From contig CBDHHF010000022.1 in NCBI GenBank assembly GCA_965263205.1, forward strand, positions 106,279-170,278: a stretch of DNA of 64,000 nucleotides, in the 5' to 3' direction. Shown here in pieces: positions 44,843-54,739 of the stretch (the stretch's first letter is position 1; each line of letters starts with the position of its first letter). The position numbers and the translations under genes are program-made. Source of the DNA: JBCCIM01 sp965263205. GTDB lineage: Bacteria; Bacteroidota; Rhodothermia; Rhodothermales; JAHQVL01. The notes below the pieces were generated by a model that made no database searches, had not been told where the DNA came from, and saw only the letters and a program-made list of their open reading frames with translations.

Positions 44843-45789
44843 ATGGATGTTGTGACGTTGGGCGAAGCGATGGTGCTATTTGTCCCAGACAGAATTGGGC
44901 TGCTCCGATATGCCCATACCTTTAGCCGGTATGTTGCCGGCGCTGAGTCCAATCTGGCCGTAGGCATGGCCCGACTGGGGCACAACGTAGGCTGGATCAG
45001 CCGCGTAGGCGATGATGAGTTTGGGCAATACATCCAGGCATTTTTGCGCGGCGAGCAGGTTGATGTCTCACAAGTTAGCGTTGATGCTGAGGCGCCAACA
45101 GGGGTTTTCTTCAAAGAACGGCGCAGAAGTGACAGTACACGTGTGTACTATTATCGCAAAGGATCTGCAGCAAGTATGCTCCAGCCTGATGACCTGGACG
45201 CTTCATACATCGCAAAGGCGGGTTACCTGCATCTGACAGGTATTACACCGGCACTAAGTGACTCCTGCAAAGCAACCATTATGCGTGCATTACAACTGGC
45301 GCGCGAAGCTGATGTACCTGTTTCGTTCGACCCAAACCTGCGCCAAAAGCTATGGACAACGGAAGAAGCCCGGGCAGCCTATCTCGATATTCTCCCACAC
45401 GTTTCGCTGCTATTGACAAGCGAAGAAGAAGCAGCGCTAATCACCGGCACCACAGATCACACAGAAACGGCGCGTCAGTTATTGGAGATGGGGCCCTCGC
45501 TTGTAGTGATCAAACTGGGTGCAAAAGGTGCGTTGGGTTTTACTTCGGAGGAGAAAGGTGTTTGCTCCCTGTCATTCCTGTAGATACGGTGGAGACGGTG
45601 GGGGCCGGCGATGCGTTTAATGCCGGCTTTTTATCAGGGCAGGTGCGCGGGTGGGACCTGGCAGCTTCGTTAAAGCTCGGGACCATCCTCGGCGCCCTCG
45701 CCACAACGGTGGAAGGTGATGTTGATGGGTTGCCCGACTGGGAAGAAATTCAACCGTATTTAGGCGGCGATCAGACAATTGAACGATAA
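44843..45789 (+). pseudogene. kdgK: 2-keto-3-deoxygluconate kinase (PfkB family), frameshifted
   Basis: Two frames together give a normal PfkB-family kinase of about 316 residues. The first (44843-45583) covers the N-terminal lid and sugar site (M-D-V-V-T-L-G-E-A-M, G-A-E-S-N-L-A-V-G-M-A-R-L-G). The second holds the catalytic D-T-V-E-T-V-G-A-G-D-A-F-N-A-G-F. They join at a TTT run (45561-45563) where one T appears to be missing. Without the second part the product lacks the catalytic Asp and would be dead. With the intact eda gene 30 bases on, it would feed Entner-Doudoroff use of sugar acids. A single-base gap in a homopolymer may be sequence error. Confidence 0.75.
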
Positions 45790-45819
45790 ATACATACATC
45801 ACTTTTCCCTTTTAGCACA

Positions 45820-46458
45820 TTGAACGACCAATCCGTACGCAGCCGCATTCAGGAAACCGGGATCATTGCGATTATCCGCGGTACCTTCGACGCTTCCCAG
45901 ATCATTGACATGACGCAGACGCTGGCAGAAGGCGGCGTCAAAGCAATCGAGATCACCCTCAACACACCGGGGGCGCTGGCTTGCATCACAAAACTCAGAA
46001 ATCTCCCTGGCTCGGACGCAGTGATAGGCGCCGGCACTGTCCGCACGGCCATGCAAACCCGGCAAGCCATCGATGCCGGCGCACAATTCATGGTATCCCC
46101 CAACCTGGATCTTGACAGCATTGCATTGTCTGCTGCTGCAGATGTACCACATTTGCCCGGCGTCTTCACAGGCTCTGAAGCACAGACCGCGCACGCAGCC
46201 GGCTGTGAAATGGTTAAACTCTTTCCAGCGCACATGCTGGGCCCTGCGTACCTGAAAGCACTCCGCGCACCACTTGATGACATTGGCTTTGTCCCTACAG
46301 GTGGCATCAATCCGCACAACGTAGGTGAGTACATCAAGGCAGGTGCGGTTGCTGTAGGTGTGGGCAGCGCCCTCGTGCAAGGCGCCGACATGCAGCTAGA
46401 TGAATTGCTCAACCGGGCACAGCGGATGCGAACAGTGGTGGATATCGCCCGGCGGTGA
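45820..46458 (+). CDS. eda: KDPG/KHG aldolase
   Basis: The 212-residue protein is a class I KDPG aldolase: N-terminal G-I-I-A-I-I-R-G, the G-A-G-T-V-R loop, S-P-N-L-D, the Schiff-base lysine in M-V-K-L-F-P-A, and T-G-G-I-N. It splits 2-keto-3-deoxy-6-phosphogluconate to pyruvate and glyceraldehyde 3-phosphate. The start is TTG at 45820; no better ATG is near. It is 30 bases after kdgK and should be co-transcribed, completing the two-step use of 2-keto-3-deoxygluconate. Confidence 0.9.
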   Translation: MNDQSVRSRIQETGIIAIIRGTFDASQIIDMTQTLAEGGVKAIEITLNTPGALACITKLRNLPGSDAVIGAGTVRTAMQTRQAIDAGAQFMVSPNLDLDSIALSAAADVPHLPGVFTGSEAQTAHAAGCEMVKLFPAHMLGPAYLKALRAPLDDIGFVPTGGINPHNVGEYIKAGAVAVGVGSALVQGADMQLDELLNRAQRMRTVVDIARR

Positions 46459-46497
46459 TGCGTTGCGTGACGAGTCGGGGGCGCAATACCTCACCAA

Positions 46498-46590
46498 TGT
46501 CACCCTGAGCCATGCGAAGGGGCTCTGGATGCCAATTTCCGAACAACAGGCCAAGCAACCTTCAACAGCAAACCAATCCTTGGTTTGCCA
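46498..46590. repeat. Two interspersed repeats between eda and the kinase-TonB gene
   Basis: At 46498-46528 is a TGTCACCCTGAG...GCGAAGG...CTCTGG segment matching 25764-25794. At about 46555-46588 is a short copy of the palindromic family: AACCTTCAAC followed by a perfect 9-bp hairpin GCAAACCAA (46568-46576) with TTGGTTTGC (46580-46588). The hairpin also sits just past the stop of the minus-strand gene. Confidence 0.65.
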
Positions 46591-48425
46591 TCAGTTCACA
46601 AGCTGGAAACTGAACTGCAAATTTAGCCAGGCTTTGATAGGCTGGTCGTTGACCAGCGCCGGCGCAAAACGTGCAGCACGCAGGACACGCAACACTTCCT
46701 CATCGCACCCATACCCCAGCGACTGCGTGACTTCTTCGTCGATGACCACCCCGCTTTCATCAATCAAGACGCGCACCCCGACAATGCCTGATGCTCGAGC
46801 AGCGACGGCAGCCATCGGGTAACGCAGCTTGGTGCGCAGGCTTTCTACACCATCGATGACGCGGGGCAACGACGTTTCACCCGCACCTTGTGGCGTTGTG
46901 TCTGTCGATGCAGCGTTTTGCTGAGCCGGCGGATTTTCTTCAGCAGACACGCGCTGTTGTTCGCGCAAGCGCACAATGTTGGAGTTCTCTTCGATTGGTT
47001 TTTTCGACGACGGAATGCTCCATCGCTTCAAAACTCAGCGGACTTCTGACGCGCTCGCGCCCCTCTTCGAGGTAATAGCGTACGTTCGGGTCGATTTCTT
47101 CTTCAGGCTCGTCTGACGCAGCACGAGCCGGCGGGTGGCGTTGCAGCAGCCACAGCAGGTGATTCGGCAGCAGGTGATTCGGCAGCAGGTGATTCGGCAG
47201 CAGGTGATTCTGTAGCAGGTGTCTCCTTTGTTGGCGCCGTTGCGAGCGCCGGCGCTTCATCCTGAAAATCGAGGAGTTCGCGATCCAGCGAATCCCAATT
47301 CGGCGTGATCACAACGGGATACAATGAATCGATGGGTAAATCATTCATCGAAAACGCCGGAGGACCTACCAGGTATTGCGATGAATCCTGCGCTCCTGTT
47401 ACACCGGCGTTATCGGCAAGCGCGGGCGGATGTGCCTGCTGCGAAAACCAAAAAACGGCAGCCGAGGCAATAGCAACAATGGCAAGCGTTGCGCCCATTA
47501 CTTTCTTCCATGTACCTCCTTCCACATGATGTACAGGATCATGGGCGGGCGGAAGTGCCGGCCGGTCGTTTCCTTTGCCAAACAGGGTACGTCCAACGGT
47601 CAACGTCGCGATAAACTTCTCAGCCGACTCAAACCGTTCTTGCGGATCTTTCGACAACGCCTTTTGAATCGCCCATGCAATATGAGCCGGCACATCAGCA
47701 CGCAGCGACGATACAGGTTTGGGCTGCGTCATGTTGTGATGGAAAACGTAGCCAACCGGCGAATCCGACTTGAACGGCTCTTTACCCGTGAGCATGGCGT
47801 ACAGAATCAGCCCAAGGTTGTAGATGTCAGACTGCTGGGTCAGCTTCTCGCCACGGGTTTGCTCAGGACTCATGAACTTGGGCGTCCCGATCATCATTTC
47901 GCCGGTGATGGAATTTAATCCATCAACATCCCGCGCAATCCCGAAGTCCAGAATTTTGACGTTGCACATGAACAGCGGCGCCCCGGGCTCTGCCAGAACC
48001 ATAATATTGTCTGGCTTGAGATCACGGTGAACCAGGCCGGCATTGTGTATGGTATCAAGCGCTTTGCCAATCTGGTAGGCAATGCGGATGGCAACTTCGA
48101 TGTTTAATCCCTTCGGATACTGCTTGAGCAAGTTGCTTAGCGTTTGCCCCTCGAGGTATTCCATCGCCATGTACAGCATCCGCGATTCAGCTTCGCCGGC
48201 ATCGAGAATTTGTACCGCATGCGGGTGTTGGATACGACAGGCTAACTCAATTTCCCGAAGAAAGCGAACACGATACTGTTCATCCTCCTGAAACTGGGGA
48301 TGGATGATTTTGAGTGCAATGGGACGCTTGGTATAGACGTGCTCAGCCTTGTAGACTTTGCCCATTGCGCCCTGCCCAATACGGGCAATGACGCGATAGC
48401 GATTATCTACGAGGGTGTTCTGCAT
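46591..48425 (-). pseudogene. Ser/Thr protein kinase-TonB C-terminal fusion, two frameshifts
   Basis: From 48425 the frame encodes a Hanks-type kinase (G-Q-G-A-M-G-K-V-Y, H-R-D-L-K-P-D-N, D-F-G-I-A-R), a membrane helix (about 318-337) and an Ala/Pro/Ser-rich linker, stopping near 47103. The sequence then continues in a second frame (P-P-A-R-A-A-S-D-E-P) and, after a T6 run (46999-47004), in a third that ends in a TonB C-terminal domain (R-Y-P-M-A-A-V-A, G-Y-G-C-D-E-E-V-L-R, F-A-P-A). Restored, it is about 611 residues. Each join needs one extra base removed, the first in a CCC run near 47133. A genuine kinase-TonB fusion would link phosphorylation to outer-membrane transport. As read here the TonB part is cut off. 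Confidence 0.7.
47154..47213. repeat. 15-bp tandem repeat in the kinase linker
   Basis: Four units of AGCAGGTGATTCGGC (the last one diverged) encode A-E-S-P-A repeats on the minus strand, in the linker between the kinase and TonB parts. Expansion or contraction by 15 bases would keep the frame. Confidence 0.85.
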
Positions 48426-48871
48426 GGCTCTATCTTATCCAGAAAGACGCGGGGGGAAAGCCGCAATGGGGGGGAGTGCACCTATAACTGCGCAAAACGG
48501 TTTTTGTACCCGACAGCCGGCAGGAAAAAAGAATGGAAGCAGACAGGGTAACCTGCTATTCGCCCGAATGGATTGCTGTTGGTACGTCTTGCTCTCAGAC
48601 ACACCCCGCCGATTCTGCTACGCTGAATCGACATCCCTCTCAAGAGGGGAAAGATGTAAGATAGTGTTTTCTTCATTAGGGCGTGTAGACAAGCGCTGAT
48701 TTTTTCTATTCACCGTCTTTCTCAAGACAATTGAAAACATGGATCCCATCCAATTATCCTCTTTAGAGAGACGACTAAGACGCTATCGTTTGAGTCGGGG
48801 TGTGTACCCCCTAAAACAAAAAAGGCCGCGCAGCAATTGCACGGCCATTATTTGTGTGGGTCGAAGGCGGA
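48426..48871. other. Intergenic region with cytolysin terminator
   Basis: This 446-base gap lies upstream of the kinase gene (its promoter should be here) and downstream of the cytolysin gene. A segment near 48600-48650 (GATTCTGCTACGCTGAATC and CCTCTCAAGAGGGG) is palindrome-like and resembles an interspersed repeat. A GGGG-N6-CCCC hairpin occurs at about 48797-48810. Confidence 0.45.
48818..48846 (-). terminator. Rho-independent terminator of the cytolysin gene
   Basis: On the minus strand, GGCCGTGC (48846-48839) pairs with GCGCGGCC (48831-48824), with one mismatch and a 7-nt loop, followed by six Ts (48823-48818). It begins 25 bases after the stop at 48872. Confidence 0.8.
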
Positions 48872-50492
48872 TTACTCTACTTTTGCAGTGTAGTGCAGCT
48901 CCGTGACACAACTGGCAGCTTTGCTGACCTCGATAATAATAGGCACATCTTCCGCATCAGCAAGATTGGTCCACCCTGTGGGCCCGAATACATGTTCTTT
49001 CGTCGAAGACCGATTCAAGTCGTTGTAGTTGGGATCTCCAAACGGTGGATCATCTCGCTCTTTTGCGTGAAACTTGACCGAAAAGGTGTTATCTGTTGTC
49101 CGATTTGCAAGAAATGTAATCTCTTCATTGATTGACGAAGATTCGCCATCATTCAGCGAGATGGTTTTGGAGTGCTCCCCTTCAACCTTGCTGCCATTTT
49201 TAACTGTTGCCTCAAACTCAAAGTCACCAGGGCCGGCATCACAATCTCTGATCACTTTGTATTTATCCAGCGTGATCGTAATCGAATCCCGCGCCCTGGA
49301 CGTGGAGCACTCCACCGCAGTGTAGGAGGTGGTATAACCAAGCTTGGCCAACTGATCATCTTTCAAATACTTGACCGTATAAGAAATAGGCACACCGGGA
49401 TTTTCGCGAGAATAGACGGCGTTTTCTCCTGTGATGATTGGGACGAGGTCACCAGCCGTGCGGGCCTCTACCGCATTTGATGCAACAGAGGCATTTCCGC
49501 CGAGCGTAATAACCTCTACTGTGGCATCTGCAAGGATCTGTTCATAAAATGCCGTTATGTCCCCATCTACGTCTGCACCAGCTGCGTAACTGAATGCTGC
49601 TTCTACATCAGCCGACTTGTATGAGCTTGAGGTTTCCATGCGAAACATGATAATGCGTCCGTAGGTGACCGAGGCAATGTACGCCGGCGGCGCATCGCTA
49701 TCGAAAGCTGCATTCACTTCATCCAGGGTTACATCCGGACCAAACACGTCTTCTGGCCGGCTGCCATTTTCCTGCACATACGAGGCGGTGTAGAAAGCCT
49801 GCTTGTAGGTTGCCATCACAACGTTCCGGGTGGACGACGTGGTGAATCCAAACTGCGAGCTTACGTCTCCCGTAGCCCACTCTACATTCAACCCGACATC
49901 CAGCGCCGCCTGTTCAGAGGAGAACGAAGACGTTACGCGGTTAAAAGAACTGGAAGCGTTGCGGTAGCCTTCCTGGAACGCGTTTGCATTCCACCACTCC
50001 AGCGCTGCATCAATTTCGTTCTGCACGTTGGCAAGATCGGGGTCTTCCACGATGCGGGTGCCATTGGTGCCGATACCCGGCAGGTCTAATCCTGATTTTT
50101 ACAGGCGAACGGGAGAAAACCGCGCCGGCTCTGGCAGGCCATCCAGTAACGACTGGTTTGCTTCAACAAGCGCGCCCGGCCAAATCACATCCTGGGTGGG
50201 ACGAAGGATAGCGATGTCTTCAAAATTGTTTTTCAGGTCAAACGTCGTACTCACGCACGTACGGTCATCGTTGCCGACAGGTGTTGTCTCTTCTTCTGTC
50301 GATAGCACATCGCGGGCCTGGTCTTGCGATTGCACGTTGAGCAATTCATCGGCGTTATAATTCAGGTTATTGGATAAAATCCCCTATCGATGCGCCTTCG
50401 GGGTTTTCTTCGTTTGCACCAGGGCCACTATCACAGCCGGCAACAAGCAGCAGGGTGAGGGCAGCGCAAAATAATGGTCGGAATAAAGACAT
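48872..50492 (-). pseudogene. Cholesterol-dependent-cytolysin-like lipoprotein, frameshift and internal stop
   Basis: The start at 50492 opens a lipoprotein signal (M-S-L-F-R-P-L-F-C, then L-L-V-A-G-C). The frame breaks near 50383 at a GGGG run; the next frame holds the CDC N-terminal hallmark I-L-R-P-T-Q-D-V-I-W-P-G-A-L-V and N-Q-S-L-L-D-G-L-P. That frame then meets an in-frame TAA at 50101-50099 and continues past it (K-S-G-L-D-L-P-G-I-G) to 48872. The later part carries K-Q-A-F-Y-T-A-S-Y and P-G-V-P-I-S-Y-T-V-K-Y-L-K-D, typical of the pore-forming domains. No undecapeptide (E-C-T-G-L-A-W-E-W-W-R) is found; the C-terminal domain differs from CDC domain 4. An intact form would be about 540 residues and probably a surface pore-former. 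Confidence 0.75.
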
Positions 50493-51377
50493 GATATCAA
50501 TCTACATCTGTTAATGATTACGTGGCTCCATTTTGGGGGCTCGTAATCAGAAACAGGAGACGTGAAGCGAAGTGATAATGCTTCATGCTTTCTTCACAAA
50601 GAGCGAGTCAGATTGATTTCGCTCCCAACATGACTCTGCACGCCTCACACAGCATTGTCGTGTCGAGGCTGGCATAAAGGTACCCTCATCAAAACCCATT
50701 ACCCTATCGAGAGAGTCGGTCATGATTCATCATGGCAGGGGTGTGTCTACTGACCTGTATTCAAAACCGCTGGATTTTGCCATCCTGGTGGATACCCAAT
50801 CAAGTTCTATCTCTATATCACAAATGAGTTAATGACCGAATTCATACCCGTTTTCATATTTGCAGACTGCTCCGCCTCTTGTCTTTCTGAACGTAAGTGA
50901 AGAATCTGATCATTTATTGAACACCCTTCAGTTTGCCCAACAGGTAGCGTGTTAACCAGATGCTTCGCGGAGCTCAGCATGACACGCCGGAAACGTCCAA
51001 AATGACTCGTAAGCGCACATTATTGATCAACGTGACATGGTGATATAGAGACAGAATCAAGTTGGGTATGACGGGAAGAGTCTGGTCTTTTGTTGTAACT
51101 GCAACATCAGGGTTGTTCGCAACCCTACATTCATTTTATTCCAGGTTGATTGGAAAAGACACATTATCACTTTCAGCTGCATTTCTTGTTTTAGTAGATG
51201 AACAAGGTCTGTTTAATGCAGGCTTTCCGTGACGTGTGTTCACCGATTGAACTATTAGGTGTATGGCTTGATACAAGTCGGATGGTAGGCAAATGGCGTA
51301 TCCCAGTGAAACTACCTGGGAAATCCGGCATTCCCTTTCCATTCTTCGATGTTGAAATCGAGAACCCCTTAGCAGTC
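50493..51377. other. Long divergent intergenic region, no gene supported
   Basis: This 885-base gap is the longest non-coding stretch in the window. Short open frames on both strands have no family features. Besides the hairpin at 51109-51126, I see no repeat or RNA gene. It should hold the promoters of the cytolysin and sigma-factor genes; the latter frame stays open back to 51198, but the usual sigma N-terminus begins at 51378. Confidence 0.45.
51109..51126. other. TTCG-tetraloop hairpin
   Basis: AGGGTTG (51109-51115), TTCG, CAACCCT (51120-51126) is a perfect 7-bp stem with a very stable tetraloop, about 250 bases upstream of the sigma-factor start. No T run follows, so it may be a transcript-end, attenuation or leader element. 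Confidence 0.5.
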
Positions 51378-51950
51378 ATGTCGGATAAACAGCGTCAGGT
51401 CACAGCGCTTCTTGCAGCGCTTGGTGAGAATAGTGAAGACGCCATGGGTGCGTTGCTGCCCCTGGTATACGAAGAAATGCGGATGCTTGCGCAGCGTCAA
51501 CTGCGTGGTCAGCCGGCCAATCACACGCTGAATACTACAGCCCTTGTTCATGAAGCATACCTCAAGCTGGTCAACAAAGAAGCTGCTTCATGGCAAGACC
51601 GTGCGCATTTCCTTTCGGTAGCCGCGATCGCCATGCGGCAGATCTTGATCAACTACGCGCACAAGCGCCGCGCACAGAAGCGAGGTGGCGGCCAGGCCAT
51701 GGCTACGTTCAATGAAGCCCTGATGGGTGGCGAATCAACCCGTGCTGATGAATTGATCGCACTGGATGAGGCCCTGGAACGCCTGAAAGCCATGAATGAA
51801 CGGCAGAGTGAAGTGGTAACGTTTCGCTTCTTCGGGGGCCTCACCCACGAAGAAATTGCAGAAGTGCTTGGGGTATCGGTACCTACGGTCAGGCGCGACT
51901 GGCGTATTGCCAAAGCCTGGCTAGTCCGAGAACTCTCGCAGGAATCTTGA
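51378..51950 (+). CDS. ECF-type RNA polymerase sigma factor
   Basis: The start at 51378 (M-S-D-K-Q-R-Q-V-T) is the first that fits the family; the frame is open to 51198 but the extra leader is not conserved-looking. The 190-residue protein has sigma-2 (about 30-95; N-T-T-A-L-V-H-E-A-Y-L-K-L, then Q-I-L-I-N-Y-A-H-K-R-R) and sigma-4 (about 130-185; F-F-G-G-L-T-H-E-E-I-A-E-V-L-G-V-S). It belongs to the ECF group that is typically next to TPR Ser/Thr kinases, as here (7 bases). The kinase probably controls the sigma by phosphorylation rather than by an anti-sigma factor; none is encoded. Confidence 0.88.
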   Translation: MSDKQRQVTALLAALGENSEDAMGALLPLVYEEMRMLAQRQLRGQPANHTLNTTALVHEAYLKLVNKEAASWQDRAHFLSVAAIAMRQILINYAHKRRAQKRGGGQAMATFNEALMGGESTRADELIALDEALERLKAMNERQSEVVTFRFFGGLTHEEIAEVLGVSVPTVRRDWRIAKAWLVRELSQES

Positions 51951-51956
51951 TTTGAC

Positions 51957-54695
51957 ATGACGCCCGAACGCTGGAATATCGTACAGGAGATTTTTGAACA
52001 GGCCCTAAAGTTGGCGCCGGCAGCCCAAACTGCCTACCTGGCATCAGCCTGCAAGGACGACCCTGAGTTACTCAAAGAAGTAACGTCTCTGCTGCAGGCT
52101 GATCTGCAAGAGCACAGTATGCTCGCCGGCCACGCGCTGGACGCCGTGAATGTAGATGAGCTCTCCAATGTCCTTTCATTGGAAGGCAAAGAAATTGGCC
52201 CGTATCGCCTGATCAAACAGCTTGGTGAAGGCGGGATGGGCGTTGTCTATCTCGCTGAACGCGCGGATGGCGTCTTTGAACAGCAAGTCGCGTTAAAACT
52301 GATCAAGCGGGGCATGGATACAGATCGGATCGTCCGACGATTCGAAGCTGAACGTAACATCCTGGCGCGATTGCAGCATGACAACATCGCGCGGGTCTTT
52401 GATGGCGGTGTGACCGAAGATGGCTTACCCTACTTTGTGATGGAGTACGTAGATGGTGAGCCCATCGACACGTACTGCGACACCCAAAAAGTGTCTATCG
52501 ACCAGCGGCTGGCCCTCTTTGTGACGGTGTGCAAAGCGGTCATGTATGCGCACGCCAACCTGGTTGTCCACCGGGACCTGAAGCCTGAGAATATTCTGGT
52601 CACCCGCGCGGGCAAAGTAAAGTTACTGGATTTTGGAATCGCCAAGGTCCTGGGACAGGAGGCTGATCACACACGTATCACACAGGAAGGCCGGCACATC
52701 CTCACGCCGGCGTATGCCTCACCCGAGCAGCGCAAGGGGGATACGATCAGCACCTCTTCCGATATTTATTCGCTCGGTGTCGTGCTCTACGAACTCCTCG
52801 CCGGCCAGCGGCCTTACGAAACGCCGATTGCCCTCGAGGCCACCAAAGAACCCGACCGCCCCTCAACCCTGATCGACCGCGCCATACGCAGCCAGGATGC
52901 GACAACAGCAGACACCATCAGCGCGGCGCGCAATACGCGCCCGGATAAACTCCGCCGATTGCTCAGCGGTGACCTGGATGTGATTTGTCTGAAGGCCTTA
53001 CGGCCAGAACCGGAACGGCGCTATGGTTCGGTAGAAGCCTTTTCAGACGATATTGTCCGCCACCGCACTGGCCAACCCGTGCTTGCCCGGCCTGATACGG
53101 TTGGTTACAGGCTGCGTAAGTTTTTTGGCCGGCACCGCGCCGGCATCGCCCTCACCGCACTTGTACTGTTGACCATCTCATCCCTCGTGGGTTTTTATAC
53201 GCAGCAACTTGCAGAAGAGCGCGATCGCGCCCAGCGCGAAGCAGACAAAGCCCAGCAGGTTGCCGCTTTTTTGCAGGAGATTTTTGAAGTATCCAACCCG
53301 TCAGCTTCCAAAGGAGAAACGGTCACCGCCAGAGAATTACTCGACAAAGGGGCCGCCCGGCTTGAAAGCGACCTTGCTTCGCAACCCGAAATCATGGCAA
53401 CCATGTACGACGTCATCGGGATGGTGTACCGCGAACTGGGCCTGTACCCCAAAGCCGACTCGATGCACCGGCAGGCGCTTGTCAACAACCAACAGTTGTA
53501 TGGCAATCAGAGTCTGGAAACCGCCAGTACGCTCAACCTGCTTGGCTACGTAAATCGCCGGCAGGGTGACTACGCCGGCGCTGATAGCATGTACCGCGGC
53601 GCCCTCGCTATCCAACGAGCACAGTTGGGTAACGAGCACGAAGACATCGCAGAAACCCTGGCTAACCTTGCTGTGGTGTTAAGACGCATGGGTAACCGGG
53701 AAGAAGCGGAAACAATGGTACGCGAGGCGCTCCAGCAGCGCATCAAGCTCCTGGGTCCTGAAGACCTGGAAGTTGGGGCAACAATGAATAACCTGGCCCT
53801 CATCCTCTCTCAGCGCGGTGCACTCGACGAGGCAGACACGCTATATGGTAACGTTATTGAGATTCTTAAAAAAACTGTAGGTGAAGCACATCCAGGTATG
53901 GCCTCTACACTAAACAACAGGGCATACGTTAAAGGTGAACTGGGGAATCCGGTTGCAGCAGATTCACTCTACCGCGCTGCGCTGGCAGTAAAAAAGAAGT
54001 TGTATGGCGAGGTTCACCCTTCCCATGTTGTTACGCTGAATAACATCGCAGCCCAACTCAATAAGCAGAAAAAACATGATGAGGCTGAGCAGTTTGTAGC
54101 GGAAGCCATGGCCATTGCTGAACAGGTGTACAACCGACCCCATCCTGATGTCTCTCATAGCCTTGGTCATCTTGCCAATATTAGCGAAGCGCGGGGAAAA
54201 CTCGCTGAAGCGGAAGCATTCCACCGGGAAAGTATGCGCATTCAGCAAGCGGTCTATGGCGAACAGCACAGCCGTGTGGCTACCAGCATGTATGCCATCG
54301 CCGGCTTATTAGCAGCGCAAGGAAGGTACAGCGAAGCAGTACAGGTACAACGCGAAGGATTGGCAATGACCCAGGCATTAACGGAAGAAGAGAACCTGGC
54401 TGTCGCGCGTGACCTACAGGCGCTTGGTGGCATTTTGACTGATGCCGGCAACTTACCCGAAGCCCTGCCTTTGCTACGCGAAGCGCTGGAACTGCGCATA
54501 AAACTGCGCGGTGAAGTGCATGCCGAAGTTGCAGCCAGTCAGCAAAGATTGGGTGAGGCGCTGAGGAAAGCCGGCCGATTGGAAGACGCTGAGGCTTTGC
54601 TCACCCAAGCGCTGGCAACTGCAGAGGCTATTCCGGATGAAGGGCAAATCTATGAGGCAAGAAAAAGCCTGGACCTACTGCGCAACGCCCGCTGA
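51957..54695 (+). CDS. Ser/Thr protein kinase with C-terminal TPR array
   Basis: The 912-residue protein has an N-terminal helical segment, then a Hanks-type kinase domain (about 83-355; G-E-G-G-M-G-V-V-Y, catalytic Lys K114 in V-A-L-K, H-R-D-L-K-P-E-N, D-F-G-I-A-K). A membrane helix follows (about 393-412), then kinesin-light-chain-type TPRs in the periplasmic part (about 480-900; regular L-G-x-x-H-x-x-V-A pattern). It senses something outside through the TPRs and signals inside, probably to the ECF sigma 7 bases upstream. The pair is a common module in Rhodothermota and Planctomycetes. Targets are not seen here. Confidence 0.9.
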   Translation: MTPERWNIVQEIFEQALKLAPAAQTAYLASACKDDPELLKEVTSLLQADLQEHSMLAGHALDAVNVDELSNVLSLEGKEIGPYRLIKQLGEGGMGVVYLAERADGVFEQQVALKLIKRGMDTDRIVRRFEAERNILARLQHDNIARVFDGGVTEDGLPYFVMEYVDGEPIDTYCDTQKVSIDQRLALFVTVCKAVMYAHANLVVHRDLKPENILVTRAGKVKLLDFGIAKVLGQEADHTRITQEGRHILTPAYASPEQRKGDTISTSSDIYSLGVVLYELLAGQRPYETPIALEATKEPDRPSTLIDRAIRSQDATTADTISAARNTRPDKLRRLLSGDLDVICLKALRPEPERRYGSVEAFSDDIVRHRTGQPVLARPDTVGYRLRKFFGRHRAGIALTALVLLTISSLVGFYTQQLAEERDRAQREADKAQQVAAFLQEIFEVSNPSASKGETVTARELLDKGAARLESDLASQPEIMATMYDVIGMVYRELGLYPKADSMHRQALVNNQQLYGNQSLETASTLNLLGYVNRRQGDYAGADSMYRGALAIQRAQLGNEHEDIAETLANLAVVLRRMGNREEAETMVREALQQRIKLLGPEDLEVGATMNNLALILSQRGALDEADTLYGNVIEILKKTVGEAHPGMASTLNNRAYVKGELGNPVAADSLYRAALAVKKKLYGEVHPSHVVTLNNIAAQLNKQKKHDEAEQFVAEAMAIAEQVYNRPHPDVSHSLGHLANISEARGKLAEAEAFHRESMRIQQAVYGEQHSRVATSMYAIAGLLAAQGRYSEAVQVQREGLAMTQALTEEENLAVARDLQALGGILTDAGNLPEALPLLREALELRIKLRGEVHAEVAASQQRLGEALRKAGRLEDAEALLTQALATAEAIPDEGQIYEARKSLDLLRNAR

Positions 54696-54739
54696 AGGAA
54701 GAACCAGATCATAAACTTGCAACCTTAAACACGTAGTTG

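Noticed and set aside
50099..50101. TAA in the cytolysin gene as a recoded codon
   Set aside because: No evidence of stop-codon reassignment: TAA ends many other genes in the window.
51136..51379. Minus-strand frames opposite the sigma-factor leader
   Set aside because: Short, no motifs, overlapping; shadows of an open leader.
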